Of a stretch of DNA of 64,000 nt, positions 1-8,014 are shown in pieces. The stretch is from Saccharospirillaceae bacterium (GTDB lineage: Bacteria > Pseudomonadota > Gammaproteobacteria > Pseudomonadales > Oceanobacteraceae): contig JAJOJJ010000027.1 in assembly GCA_021208685.1 (NCBI GenBank), positions 62,001 through 126,000 of the forward strand, given 5' to 3'. A program made the translations under genes and the position numbers. How positions within the stretch are numbered: position 1 is the first letter of the stretch; each line of letters opens with the position of its first letter. The notes below the pieces were generated by a model. It worked only from the letters and a program-made list of their open reading frames with translations, did no database searches and was not told the DNA's origin.

Positions 1-31
1 GATTTTTTTCAGTATTCATAACATTCACTTG

Positions 32-63
32 GTTGTCGGATTTAAAAGTTGTCGAATTTAAAA
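32..63. repeat. two tandem 16-bp direct repeats
   Basis: The word GTTGTCGGATTTAAAA at 32-47 is followed at once by GTTGTCGAATTTAAAA at 48-63, with one mismatch. They lie in the intergenic stretch 1-170 just beyond the 3' end of the TonB-receptor gene. Their role is unknown; they could be an operator for a gene left of the window or a local duplication. Nothing else in 1-170 was recognised. Confidence 0.6.
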
Positions 64-170
64 AAGGACACCAGTGAAGACCGGCTGAGCAGCACAAGGG
101 GACATGACAATTCTGTGAAATTTTCCTGACAGGATATCCACAGGCCGGAATTATTCAGGGGAGAAAATAT

Positions 171-3125
171 TCAGTGATCAGAAAAATTCAGACTGATACC
201 GGCCAGTATTTCTGTTCCGGTGGTGGAATAGCTGTAAACCCGGTTGGTTTTATCAACAAAAAGATCAAAGGGTTCGTTGGTTAAGTTGCGGGCATCCAGA
301 GAAAAAGTCAGTTGCGGACTGGCCTTCCAGCGCAGATAGGCACCGGCAATCAATGCCGCGTTAACGCCTTCGCGGTCATTATCATTCGCGCCCGGCACCC
401 GGGTCAGATAGCGCGAACGCGCCTTTAATGTCAGACCAGCACTGATACTCTGGCGGCGGAACCATAATTCACTGTTCACCACATGACGTGATAATCCCGG
501 TGCCGGCAAGGTATTTACGCCGCCATCCAGCGGATAACGGACCAGCCCCCGATTCCGCCCATAGCCCACCTGAATGCCAATATAGTGCAGGGGCTCTGGC
601 AAAAAATAAAAGGGCAGCTGCAGGTTCAGTTCAAGGCCGCTGATGTCGGTTCCCGGCCCATTCACCGGACGACGGTAAGCATACAAGCCATCGCTCAGCG
701 GCTGTTCATTCCACAGCGGATTGTAATAAGGCAGTTGCTCCAGCGTCACATCTTCAACCTGCGCAACAATAAGGCTGTCGATACGTTTATAAAATAATCC
801 GGCAGAAATAAACTGCTGTTCATCACCGTACCAATCCGCAGAAACATCGAACGAATGCGCGCGTGACGGTTGCAGCTGAGTATTACCACCTTCCACCAGC
901 CGGGCGCTGCTGCGCAATTGTAATGGTGAAGTCAGATCGTCTATCGACGGCCGCGCCAGATCGCGGCGATAGCCAAAACGCAGCAATACATCGTCACGTG
1001 CCTGCATCACCAGATGCACCGCCGGTAACCAGTCCGCATAATCCCTGCGGGTATTCACGGCAGTTGTGTCGCTGTCTATCGACCAGCGGCCATGCACCTG
1101 CTGATGAGTGGCCGAATAACGCAACCCCAGATCGCCGCGCAGCGGCCACGGCCATTGCCAGAAGTCATAGGATGTTTGCCACCAGGCAGACCAGGTATAT
1201 TCCTCTAACTGCCGCTGTTGTAACGGATCGCGTTCCAGCTCCGCATTGCCCAGCCCAAGAAAATCAATAACGCTGTGACGACCAACCACCCAGGATTGCG
1301 GCAGCCCGGATGGTCCCGGCCCGGCAGAATAATTGCCCGGAGTGTGCTGATAAAAATCGCCGACCGGGCCAGCAATATCCGCATTATTATATTCACTCTC
1401 TGCGCGGTCATTTAAAAAATCCTGCCACTGCACTCCGGTAAAATGCCGGAAATGATCGTTGTGCTGAATATCCAGCTCAAAGGACGCAACGCGGTACTGA
1501 TTAATCACCTGATCTTCACGTAGATTAATCTGATACAGCTGCCATTCCTGTGGATTTTCAATATCAAAACCATACCGATTCACCGAAAAACGATCATCGC
1601 TGCGTAAATCAAAACTGAAATCCTGAGCGTAAGACATCAGCGTGACCTTATCGTGATCCGGACTGTTAAAATCCGAGCGCTGATATCCCAGCGCCGAATG
1701 CAGACGAACGCGCTCTGACAGCGGTAAATACCAGTCAAATTTTAATTGTCCAAGGCGGGTTTGGTCGGTTTCGTAATTGTGTTCGCTGCGGATATCAACG
1801 CCGGAAAAATCGCCGTATACCATGCCCGAATGATTGGTTTCAAAATCGTTAACCCGGATATGACTCAGATCCTGGGTTTTCAGCCCGGCTGAACTGATAT
1901 GGTATTCGTGCATGGTTTGCTGACTGCGAGCCCAAAAAGCCGTCAGGTCAAAATCGCCCCAATCACTGTCGTGCCATTGCAGCGCGCTGTTTACTCCGTA
2001 GGAAATCTGCTCACGATCCAGAATATCGTAGCGGTTATGGCGCGGATAAAAGATGTCGCCACTGTCGAGTTGCGCCTGCTGTTCCGCCGTTAACGCCGAT
2101 TGTTCGCCCCAGTCGGCGGTTTGCCAGCGTACGGTAGAAAATCCCCGCTCGCGGGTTGTCCGGGTGCGGTAACTTAACCCCAGTAACCAGCCAATATTTC
2201 CGCCTTCGGCCTGATCGTGAATACCCTGCAACCCGCCGGACAAGGTAAAACCCTTACCATCATGGCTGAGATTACTTTCACGCTGCAGGGCAAACCATTG
2301 CCGCGCGGCACTGTTATCATCCAGCGGCAGCGGTGTGCGTAAATCGACAGAACCGGCAATGGCGCCTTCTTCACTGCGTGCCGCACCGGATTTATCCAGC
2401 TCGACCTGGGTAAAGAGCCCTTGCGGCAACATATCAAAATCAAAACTGCGTGAGTTATTCACGGCTCCGCGCGCATCAATACTGGTCCCTGTCACCAACA
2501 TTGGCATGCCGTTCACCAACACCCGGGTAAAGTCAGCATCCAGACCACGGATACTGAGATTACGGTCCATTCCGGCTTCCTGACTGAAGGCCACCGCACT
2601 GGTCGCCGCGATGGACGAGGTAAGGTCATGATTTCCGGCTAATTGCCCGCGGGACAGTGTCGCGCGGGTGCTGAGGGTATTGCTGTTATAGCGGCTGGCC
2701 AGTAAAGGATCGCGGAGAAAAGGCACTCCGGTCACGATAACCTCTTCCGGCGCGTTGCTGTCCACGACGTCGGTCTGCGCTTGCGGCCCGGAAAACAGCA
2801 CAACGCCCGCCGCCGTCTGGCGGTAGTGCCAGCCATTGCCGCTGGTCACAAGGTTGAGAAATTCGGTCAGCGAACAATCGCCGAGTGGCTGCGCCAGCCA
2901 GATCTGATCCGGCTGTGGATGACGGGTCAGCACCGCCAGCTGATATTGCTGCGATACCTGCTGAATAATGTGACTGAGAGTGGTCTGGCTGACGCCATCA
3001 TAAAAGCAGCCGTTAGCCGCTGGTGCCGGCAGGCTGGCAAGCCATAACAGGCAAAGCCAGAATGGCTGACTCACAAAGCGCCAGCTGCGCCTGGGCCGTT
3101 GCGCTTCAGTGTGCTTCCGGATCAT
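171..3125 (-). CDS. TonB-dependent receptor with N-terminal STN signalling domain
   Basis: Outer-membrane active transporter, 984 aa, energised by TonB and probably able to signal to a FecR/FecI pair. A signal-peptide-like hydrophobic stretch covers residues about 21-37. It is followed by a secretin/TonB N-terminal (STN) domain at about 41-112, the plug from about 127 (EEVIVTG, then LSIRGLDADFTRVLVNG near 190-206) and a long 22-strand-type barrel ending in aromatic strands. The plug wording (SIRGLD, VELDKSGAARSEEGAIAGSV) resembles the Xanthomonas/Caulobacter-type receptor family rather than classical FecA, so the substrate need not be a siderophore. It is the last gene of a minus-strand operon and overlaps the upstream fecR-like gene by 20 bp, implying co-translation. 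Family assignment is strong; the ligand is unknown. Confidence 0.9.
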   Translation of the reverse strand: MIRKHTEAQRPRRSWRFVSQPFWLCLLWLASLPAPAANGCFYDGVSQTTLSHIIQQVSQQYQLAVLTRHPQPDQIWLAQPLGDCSLTEFLNLVTSGNGWHYRQTAAGVVLFSGPQAQTDVVDSNAPEEVIVTGVPFLRDPLLASRYNSNTLSTRATLSRGQLAGNHDLTSSIAATSAVAFSQEAGMDRNLSIRGLDADFTRVLVNGMPMLVTGTSIDARGAVNNSRSFDFDMLPQGLFTQVELDKSGAARSEEGAIAGSVDLRTPLPLDDNSAARQWFALQRESNLSHDGKGFTLSGGLQGIHDQAEGGNIGWLLGLSYRTRTTRERGFSTVRWQTADWGEQSALTAEQQAQLDSGDIFYPRHNRYDILDREQISYGVNSALQWHDSDWGDFDLTAFWARSQQTMHEYHISSAGLKTQDLSHIRVNDFETNHSGMVYGDFSGVDIRSEHNYETDQTRLGQLKFDWYLPLSERVRLHSALGYQRSDFNSPDHDKVTLMSYAQDFSFDLRSDDRFSVNRYGFDIENPQEWQLYQINLREDQVINQYRVASFELDIQHNDHFRHFTGVQWQDFLNDRAESEYNNADIAGPVGDFYQHTPGNYSAGPGPSGLPQSWVVGRHSVIDFLGLGNAELERDPLQQRQLEEYTWSAWWQTSYDFWQWPWPLRGDLGLRYSATHQQVHGRWSIDSDTTAVNTRRDYADWLPAVHLVMQARDDVLLRFGYRRDLARPSIDDLTSPLQLRSSARLVEGGNTQLQPSRAHSFDVSADWYGDEQQFISAGLFYKRIDSLIVAQVEDVTLEQLPYYNPLWNEQPLSDGLYAYRRPVNGPGTDISGLELNLQLPFYFLPEPLHYIGIQVGYGRNRGLVRYPLDGGVNTLPAPGLSRHVVNSELWFRRQSISAGLTLKARSRYLTRVPGANDNDREGVNAALIAGAYLRWKASPQLTFSLDARNLTNEPFDLFVDKTNRVYSYSTTGTEILAGISLNFSDH

Positions 3126-4155
3126 GGCCCGACAGCAGTATCAGATCGTCACTGAGCTGCAGTGACAGATCAAACAAACTGGCAATCAGACTGAGGGTTC
3201 CTTCCACATCGCTCTGGTTATAACGGCCGGAAAACGGCAGTGTCTGCTCGATCCCCTGCAAACGGATAGGCCGGGGTGAATAGCGCTGCAGATGTGCCAC
3301 CACATCCGCCAGCGGCTCCGCCTCAGCATGGCGCCAGCCCTGACGCCAGCCTGAGGCTATTTCCTGCTGAAAGCGTTCACCATGCCCATCACGGATGCGC
3401 AATCCATCACCGGCATGCAACGTCCATTCCTGTTCGGCCAGTGTCACCCGGACTTCACCGTGTCCGACCACAACACTGACGGTATCCGCCGTGTTATCGA
3501 CATTAAATGCGGTACCAACAACCCGGATCTGCACCTTGCCGGTATCGACATAAAATGGCCGTTGCTTATCAGCGGCGACAGAGAAGAACGCTTCGCCCTG
3601 CATCAGGCTGACCCGCCGCTGATTTTCTTCCAGCGCCACTGACACCGCCGAACCGGCATTCAGGTGTATTTCCGAACCATCCGCCAGACGCTCGTAATGT
3701 TGTTCCCCCACCGCCGTCTTCAGACTGAGCGGCTGAACAGCAGGTGCAGGCGGTTGCTGAAACAGCGGATAAAACAGCACCAGAGCCAGCGTCATGGCCA
3801 GCGCCGCCGGTACCGGCCACCAGCGCAAGCCGGATATTGACAGTAACCGTTGCAACCCTGTGTGCCGCAATCGTTGCCCTCTGGCTGACAAAACCGCTGC
3901 GCCCTCTTCTGCCGCAACTGACGAGGCGTTGTGATTGGTTGTGGCCACCCGTTCCAGCGCGATTAATAGCGCCTCGTCGTGTTCACCCAGCTGTTGCTGC
4001 AACCAGCTCATGGCAGCGGCGTGCTGCGGACTCTGCATCAGCCAGCGCTGATATTGCTGCTGCTCTTCCCCGTTCAGCTCATGCAGCCGGTCATACCAGT
4101 CGGCTGCCTGTTCGCGAATGTCATTGTCTGTTATTTGTATCGTCATATACCGCAT
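3106..4155 (-). CDS. FecR-family anti-sigma factor / signal transducer
   Basis: Inner-membrane regulator of 349 aa that in this family relays receptor occupancy to a cognate ECF sigma factor. Visible parts: a cytoplasmic N-terminal domain with the DUF4880-like ADWYDRLHELNGEE and WL..SPQHAAAMSWLQ pattern (residues about 16-53), one transmembrane helix at about 112-132, the periplasmic FecR domain at about 145-250 (LADGSEIHLNAGSAV, VVGTAFNVD), and a C-terminal STN-like segment that would contact the receptor. It lies between the sigma factor (24 bp upstream) and the TonB receptor (20-bp overlap). A second possible start is Met4; I kept the longer form. The assignment rests on domain order and context. 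Confidence 0.9.
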   Translation of the reverse strand: MRYMTIQITDNDIREQAADWYDRLHELNGEEQQQYQRWLMQSPQHAAAMSWLQQQLGEHDEALLIALERVATTNHNASSVAAEEGAAVLSARGQRLRHTGLQRLLSISGLRWWPVPAALAMTLALVLFYPLFQQPPAPAVQPLSLKTAVGEQHYERLADGSEIHLNAGSAVSVALEENQRRVSLMQGEAFFSVAADKQRPFYVDTGKVQIRVVGTAFNVDNTADTVSVVVGHGEVRVTLAEQEWTLHAGDGLRIRDGHGERFQQEIASGWRQGWRHAEAEPLADVVAHLQRYSPRPIRLQGIEQTLPFSGRYNQSDVEGTLSLIASLFDLSLQLSDDLILLSGHDPEAH

Positions 4156-4179
4156 ATTCCGCGCTGGGGCCTGTCCGGA

Positions 4180-4716
4180 TCAACAGCCGCTCTTTTCCAT
4201 GGCTTCCGCAATACTCAGCGTGGCTCTGGTGATGTGCTTTTTAACCGCTTCGACGTTCATATTTAATTCCCGGGCAATGTCTTCACGCGATTTGCCCTGC
4301 AATCGCCGCATGATAAACACCTGCCGTCTCAGGGGTGGCAGTTGCTGCAGAATTTTCTCAAATTGCTCCAGTTTCTGCGCCTGAATATGTTCTTCGTCCA
4401 ATGAAACTGACGCCATTTCCGGCACACTATCGCAGCCGGATGGCTGCTGGCGGTTGCGGTTCCAGTAATCAAATACGACGCTGCGGGCCACGGTCAGACT
4501 GTATGCCAGCAGATTATCCACCGGCCTTTTGGCGGCCGCCGTTAATGAACGCACCAGGGTGTCGTGCAGCAGATCGTCCACATCCTGATGGTTATACACC
4601 CGGCTGGCGATGAAATTGCGGATATTCGGCAGATGCTCGGTCAGCTGCTGAGCATACGCCTGAGGTGGCTGAAGCGTACGCTTAACCCCGGCAGAATATG
4701 GCTTGCCTGCTGACAT
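4180..4716 (-). CDS. ECF-family RNA polymerase sigma factor (FecI-like)
   Basis: Group IV sigma factor expected to be held by the adjacent FecR-like protein and to transcribe the receptor gene. Region 2 is seen in DVDDLLHDTLVRSL and the following helix ending SVVFDYWNR. Region 4 is a helix-turn-helix around KSREDIARELNMNVEAVKKHI, preceded by LPPLRRQVFIMRRLQGKS. The ATG at 4716 is preferred because GGGGGCTCC precedes it at good spacing; an upstream in-frame ATG at 4773 would add 19 residues lacking family character. From 4716 the product is 178 aa, the usual size. The 166 bp between it and the mini-FecR gene contain a small GAGCAGC/GCTGCTC dyad at about 4811-4829 without a T-run, and no clear Fur box. 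Confidence 0.9.
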   Translation of the reverse strand: MSAGKPYSAGVKRTLQPPQAYAQQLTEHLPNIRNFIASRVYNHQDVDDLLHDTLVRSLTAAAKRPVDNLLAYSLTVARSVVFDYWNRNRQQPSGCDSVPEMASVSLDEEHIQAQKLEQFEKILQQLPPLRRQVFIMRRLQGKSREDIARELNMNVEAVKKHITRATLSIAEAMEKSGC

Positions 4717-4882
4717 GGAGCCCCCGACATCACATACAGAAGGGCGCAATCTGCCAGCGGCGGATGACAACATGATGAATAACCCTCTGAATTAAACCGC
4801 AACGGCTGAGCAGCCCTGCGCTGCTCCCAGAGGAAGAAGACGCTACAAAGCGCCAAAAGGGGACAATGATGCCGGAATTCAA

Positions 4883-5389
4883 TCAGTGATTCAGGGCCAG
4901 CTCTACCCGCTCGCCGGCATTCAGGGTTTGAACGCCACCGCCGGACTGCGCGCGAACACTGCCTTCCAGCACTTCGAGCCTGATAACCCCGTCACCCATC
5001 TGCAATGCAAACGCACTGGCATCGGCACGCAGCCGGAGGGTTCCGGCCTGCGCCCAGAATGGCCGGCTTGTTTCCGGCGCGATGATAAACAGAACCTCTC
5101 CCTGCAACAGCTGGACGCGGCGCTGCTCGGCGCTGTAACGCACCGCCACACTGCTGTTTTCCTGCAGGCGCAGTTCCGAACCATCATCCAGCCGCAATGC
5201 CCGTTGCTCGGCCACAGCGGTAGTAAAGGTATCCACATTGGCAGCCTGTTCATTCTGCGCCGGTGCCAGAAACAGAAATACCAGCGTCGGCACCCCCACC
5301 AGCAGCAACAATGCAACCAGCAGCATACGCGGATTGCCCGGACGATGATGGCGTTCGCTCAGCGCGGAAGAGTCGTATCGTTCTGCCAT
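4883..5389 (-). CDS. stand-alone FecR-like periplasmic domain protein
   Basis: A 168-aa membrane-anchored protein. After a polar N-terminus there is one transmembrane helix (MLLVALLLLVGVPTLVFLFL, about residues 22-41), then a FecR-type beta-domain (LDDGSELRLQENSSVAVRY, RRVQLLQGEVLF, RLEVLEGSVRA). Compared with the full FecR at 3106-4155 it lacks both the cytoplasmic anti-sigma domain and the C-terminal STN-contact segment, so it cannot be an ordinary anti-sigma factor. It is the first gene of the minus-strand run towards the sigma factor. The ATG at 5389 is chosen over 5401 because GAGG precedes it at 7-nt spacing. It may modulate the FecI/FecR system or be a remnant of a duplicated fecR; the sequence does not decide. 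Confidence 0.75.
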   Translation of the reverse strand: MAERYDSSALSERHHRPGNPRMLLVALLLLVGVPTLVFLFLAPAQNEQAANVDTFTTAVAEQRALRLDDGSELRLQENSSVAVRYSAEQRRVQLLQGEVLFIIAPETSRPFWAQAGTLRLRADASAFALQMGDGVIRLEVLEGSVRAQSGGGVQTLNAGERVELALNH

Positions 5390-5500
5390 AAAAGGCCTCA
5401 TATCAGTCAGGGGCGGGTGATGGTGTTGTTATGACCTGCCTGTGTGACAGTAGAATGACCTTAACACCGCAACTCATCCTCAGGCATCAGACCTTTCGCT

Positions 5501-5766
5501 AGGGCCTGTTAACACTAAGTGAATCGGGCCTGCTGAGAGCCAGTTTTTCTCAGAACAAGGAGTGAGGAGGGATATTAACGGGTTAAATGAATGACGAACG
5601 ACGATGTTCATGGGGAAAACTGGCCTCAGCCCGAAGGGTTATCGCTAAAAATTCCTCATCCTGCGTTGCTGTTCGTTCGCTTAACCCGTTAGGCCACACT
5701 CTCAGCGCCTTGTCTGAGAAACTTTTAGCCAATAACAGGCCTGTTTAATTAGTGTTAACAGGCCCT
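5501..5766. mobile_element. MITE-like palindromic element (repeat family 1)
   Basis: A 266-bp non-coding block bounded by an 18-bp perfect terminal inverted repeat: AGGGCCTGTTAACACTAA at 5501-5518 and its reverse complement at 5749-5766. The imperfect match continues inwards (AATCGGGCCTG versus AAACAGGCCTG). Inside are further nested arms: TTCTCAGAACAAGG near 5537 against CCTTGTCTGAGAA near 5709, and AACGGGTTAA near 5578 against TTAACCCGTT near 5681. The whole could fold into one long hairpin. No transposase or ORF is inside. Ends of the same family occur at 31974, 41567 and 63605. It fills most of the 5390-5895 gap, separating the FecIR operon from the oprC promoter. Confidence 0.7.
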
Positions 5767-5773
5767 AAGCAAA

Positions 5774-5833
5774 CCAGACCAGTGTCTGGCAGAGCAATAA
5801 CTGACACGTATCAGACCTGCGACACCCTGTCGC
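5774..5833 (+). promoter_or_regulatory. three short palindromes upstream of the copper receptor
   Basis: Three perfect dyads lie within 60 bp between the repeat element and the receptor start: CCAGAC-N4-GTCTGG at 5774-5789, CTGA-N6-TCAG at 5801-5814, and GCGACA-CCC-TGTCGC at 5819-5833. They are plausible operator sites for a metal-responsive regulator of the receptor gene. I do not recognise them as a named box; the function is inferred from position. Confidence 0.4.
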
Positions 5834-5895
5834 ATCCCACACCAGCACCGCTGAGGTTACCCTGCGCGCCGATAATCTTTGACTGCGGAGTATTT

Positions 5896-7929
5896 ATGCG
5901 GGCTTTCCGACCTTCCCTGTTATCCGTTCTGATAACGTCCCTCAGCGTACAAAATGCTCTGGCAAGCGGTGCTGGCACGGCAGAAGCCATAACCCAACTG
6001 GAACCTATGGTGATTACCGCTCCGCCAATGAGTGGCGTACTGACCGTCAGCACCGACCCAAAAGCCCCGCGTCAGCCTGTTCCGGCCCATGACGGTGCCG
6101 ATTTATTAAAAAATATTCCCGGCTTCTCCGTGATCCGCAAAGGCGGTACCGACGGTGATCCGGTATTCCGTGGCATGGCAGCATCACGTCTGGGTGTATT
6201 GCTGGATGGCGAAATGATTCTCGGCGGCTGTGGCATGCGTATGGACCCGCCCACCGCTTATGTGTTCCCCGAAGCCTATGACGAAGTGACCGTATTAAAA
6301 GGCCCGCAAACGGTTAAATACGGCCCCGGCAACAGTGCCGGTGTGGTGATGTTTGAACGCGCTGCGCCGGATTTTTCCACAACGCCGGTACAGGGCGACG
6401 TCAGTCTGCTGGCAGGCAGCACCGACCGTAACGATCAGGTTGCCCACCTGCTGGCCGGTGGTCAGAAAGGCTATATCGATGTAAGCGGCACCCGCTCCGA
6501 CGCCAATAACTACGAAGACGGCGACGGCAACGAAGTGCACTCGGCCTACACCCGCTGGAGTACCCATGCAGCACTCGGCTGGACGCCGGATAACGATACC
6601 CGTATCGAACTGAGCGGTGCGAAAAGCGATGGGGAAGCGCGCTACGGTGACCGGGGCATGGATGGAGTAAAATTCGCTCGTTCCAACTTAGGCCTGAGCT
6701 ACGAACAGGACAATATTTCGCCGCTGCTTAATAACGTAAAAGCCCGTATTTACCGTAATTACGTTGACCACGTGATGGATAATTATTCATTACGCGCTAA
6801 CAGCGGCATGAACATGGTTTCCAACCCGGACCGTGAAACCAAAGGCGCCAGCCTCAGCAGCACGCTGGCATTAAGCGACTCGACCGAACTGGAAATCGGC
6901 GTTGATAGCCAGCGCAACGAACACGCCCTGCGTAAAGCCAGCAGCATGATGACCACACCGGATTACGACAGCCTGAGTCGTGTGGATGACATGCGCTTCG
7001 CCAGCCATGGTATGTATGCCGAACTGGATCACCGCTATACCGCTGGCCACAGCGTGCATGCCGGTGTGCGCATGAATAAAGATAAAGCCGAAGATTTACG
7101 CATCAATAAAACCACCAGCGGCATGGATGACAACAACACCCTGCGCAATGGTTTTATCCGTTACGAGCACCAGCTGAACAGCGCCAATCGGTTATACGCG
7201 GGTCTGGGTCGCAGCGAACGTGCCGCCGATTACTGGGAACGCAGTAAAAACCCGGCGGCGACCAGCACCATGATGACCGGCATGGCATCGACCTTTGATA
7301 TTGCGCCGGAAAAAACCACCCAACTGGACATCGGCGCGTTACACAACAGCACGGATGTGCAGGCCTCGGTGTCGGCATTTTATACCAGGCACAAAGATTA
7401 CATCCTGATTGAAACCCTGCCGGATGTGAGTGCCTTTGCCAGTAATGCACGCAATATCGACGCCACCAGTTACGGTGCCGAAGCTGACAGCCGCTGGGAA
7501 TTTACCCCCGGCTGGAACAGCACCGCCACCCTCGCCTGGGTGCATGGCGAAAACGACAGCGACCACCGCGCACTGGGCCAGATGCCTCCGCTCGAAGCCC
7601 GCGTCGGTCTGAATTACGATAACGGCTTATGGTCAGCCGGTGCGTTATGGCGCTTAGTGGATGAGCAGAACCGCGTGGCTGAAGGCAGCGGTAATATTGT
7701 CGGCCAGGATATTGGTAAAAGCGGTGGCTTTAACGTGTTCTCGCTGAATGCCGGTTATCGCCCAATGGACGATATGCTGCTGACTGCCGGTATCGACAAC
7801 CTGTTTGACGTGACCTACGCCGAACATATTTCGCGCAGCGGCGCGGCGATTCCGGGTTACGAAAGCACCACCCGCATTAATGAACCCGGGCGCACACTGT
7901 GGTTAAAAATGCAGTGGGCGTTTCAATAA
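5896..7929 (+). CDS. oprC: TonB-dependent copper receptor, OprC/NosA family
   Basis: Outer-membrane TonB-dependent receptor of 677 aa. The diagnostic plug segment is seen: LLDGEMILGGCGMRMDPP followed by TAYVFPEAYDEVTVLKGPQ and VKYGPGNSAGVV, which is the hallmark of the OprC/NosA copper-receptor family. The product begins with a signal peptide (MRAFRPSLLSVLITSLSVQNALA) and ends with the barrel strand LWLKMQWAFQ. The start at ATG 5896 has GGAG at 5886. A longer frame opens at GTG 5752 inside the repeat element but has no signal peptide, so it was not used. It stands alone, with a hairpin terminator after it. Copper as ligand follows from the family; the family also has reported non-copper roles, so substrate certainty is moderate. 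Confidence 0.92.
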   Translation: MRAFRPSLLSVLITSLSVQNALASGAGTAEAITQLEPMVITAPPMSGVLTVSTDPKAPRQPVPAHDGADLLKNIPGFSVIRKGGTDGDPVFRGMAASRLGVLLDGEMILGGCGMRMDPPTAYVFPEAYDEVTVLKGPQTVKYGPGNSAGVVMFERAAPDFSTTPVQGDVSLLAGSTDRNDQVAHLLAGGQKGYIDVSGTRSDANNYEDGDGNEVHSAYTRWSTHAALGWTPDNDTRIELSGAKSDGEARYGDRGMDGVKFARSNLGLSYEQDNISPLLNNVKARIYRNYVDHVMDNYSLRANSGMNMVSNPDRETKGASLSSTLALSDSTELEIGVDSQRNEHALRKASSMMTTPDYDSLSRVDDMRFASHGMYAELDHRYTAGHSVHAGVRMNKDKAEDLRINKTTSGMDDNNTLRNGFIRYEHQLNSANRLYAGLGRSERAADYWERSKNPAATSTMMTGMASTFDIAPEKTTQLDIGALHNSTDVQASVSAFYTRHKDYILIETLPDVSAFASNARNIDATSYGAEADSRWEFTPGWNSTATLAWVHGENDSDHRALGQMPPLEARVGLNYDNGLWSAGALWRLVDEQNRVAEGSGNIVGQDIGKSGGFNVFSLNAGYRPMDDMLLTAGIDNLFDVTYAEHISRSGAAIPGYESTTRINEPGRTLWLKMQWAFQ

Positions 7930-7953
7930 TTCGCAGGAAAACAGGCAATAAAA

Positions 7954-7984
7954 ACGCCACGGTGGGGTTTTACCACAGTGGCGT
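7954..7984. terminator. hairpin terminator between convergent oprC and 8015-8836
   Basis: ACGCCAC at 7954-7960 pairs with GTGGCGT at 7978-7984, extended by GGTGG/CCAC inside. The hairpin sits in the 85-bp gap between two convergent genes. An A-run precedes it on the plus strand (a T-run on the minus strand), so it may serve both. Confidence 0.65.
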
Positions 7985-8014
7985 GTCCGTCTGCTCATGC
8001 CATAAATACCGTTA

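Noticed and set aside
5752..5895. N-terminal extension of the copper receptor from GTG 5752
   Set aside because: It begins in the repeat element, lacks a signal peptide and has no ribosome site; ATG 5896 has both.
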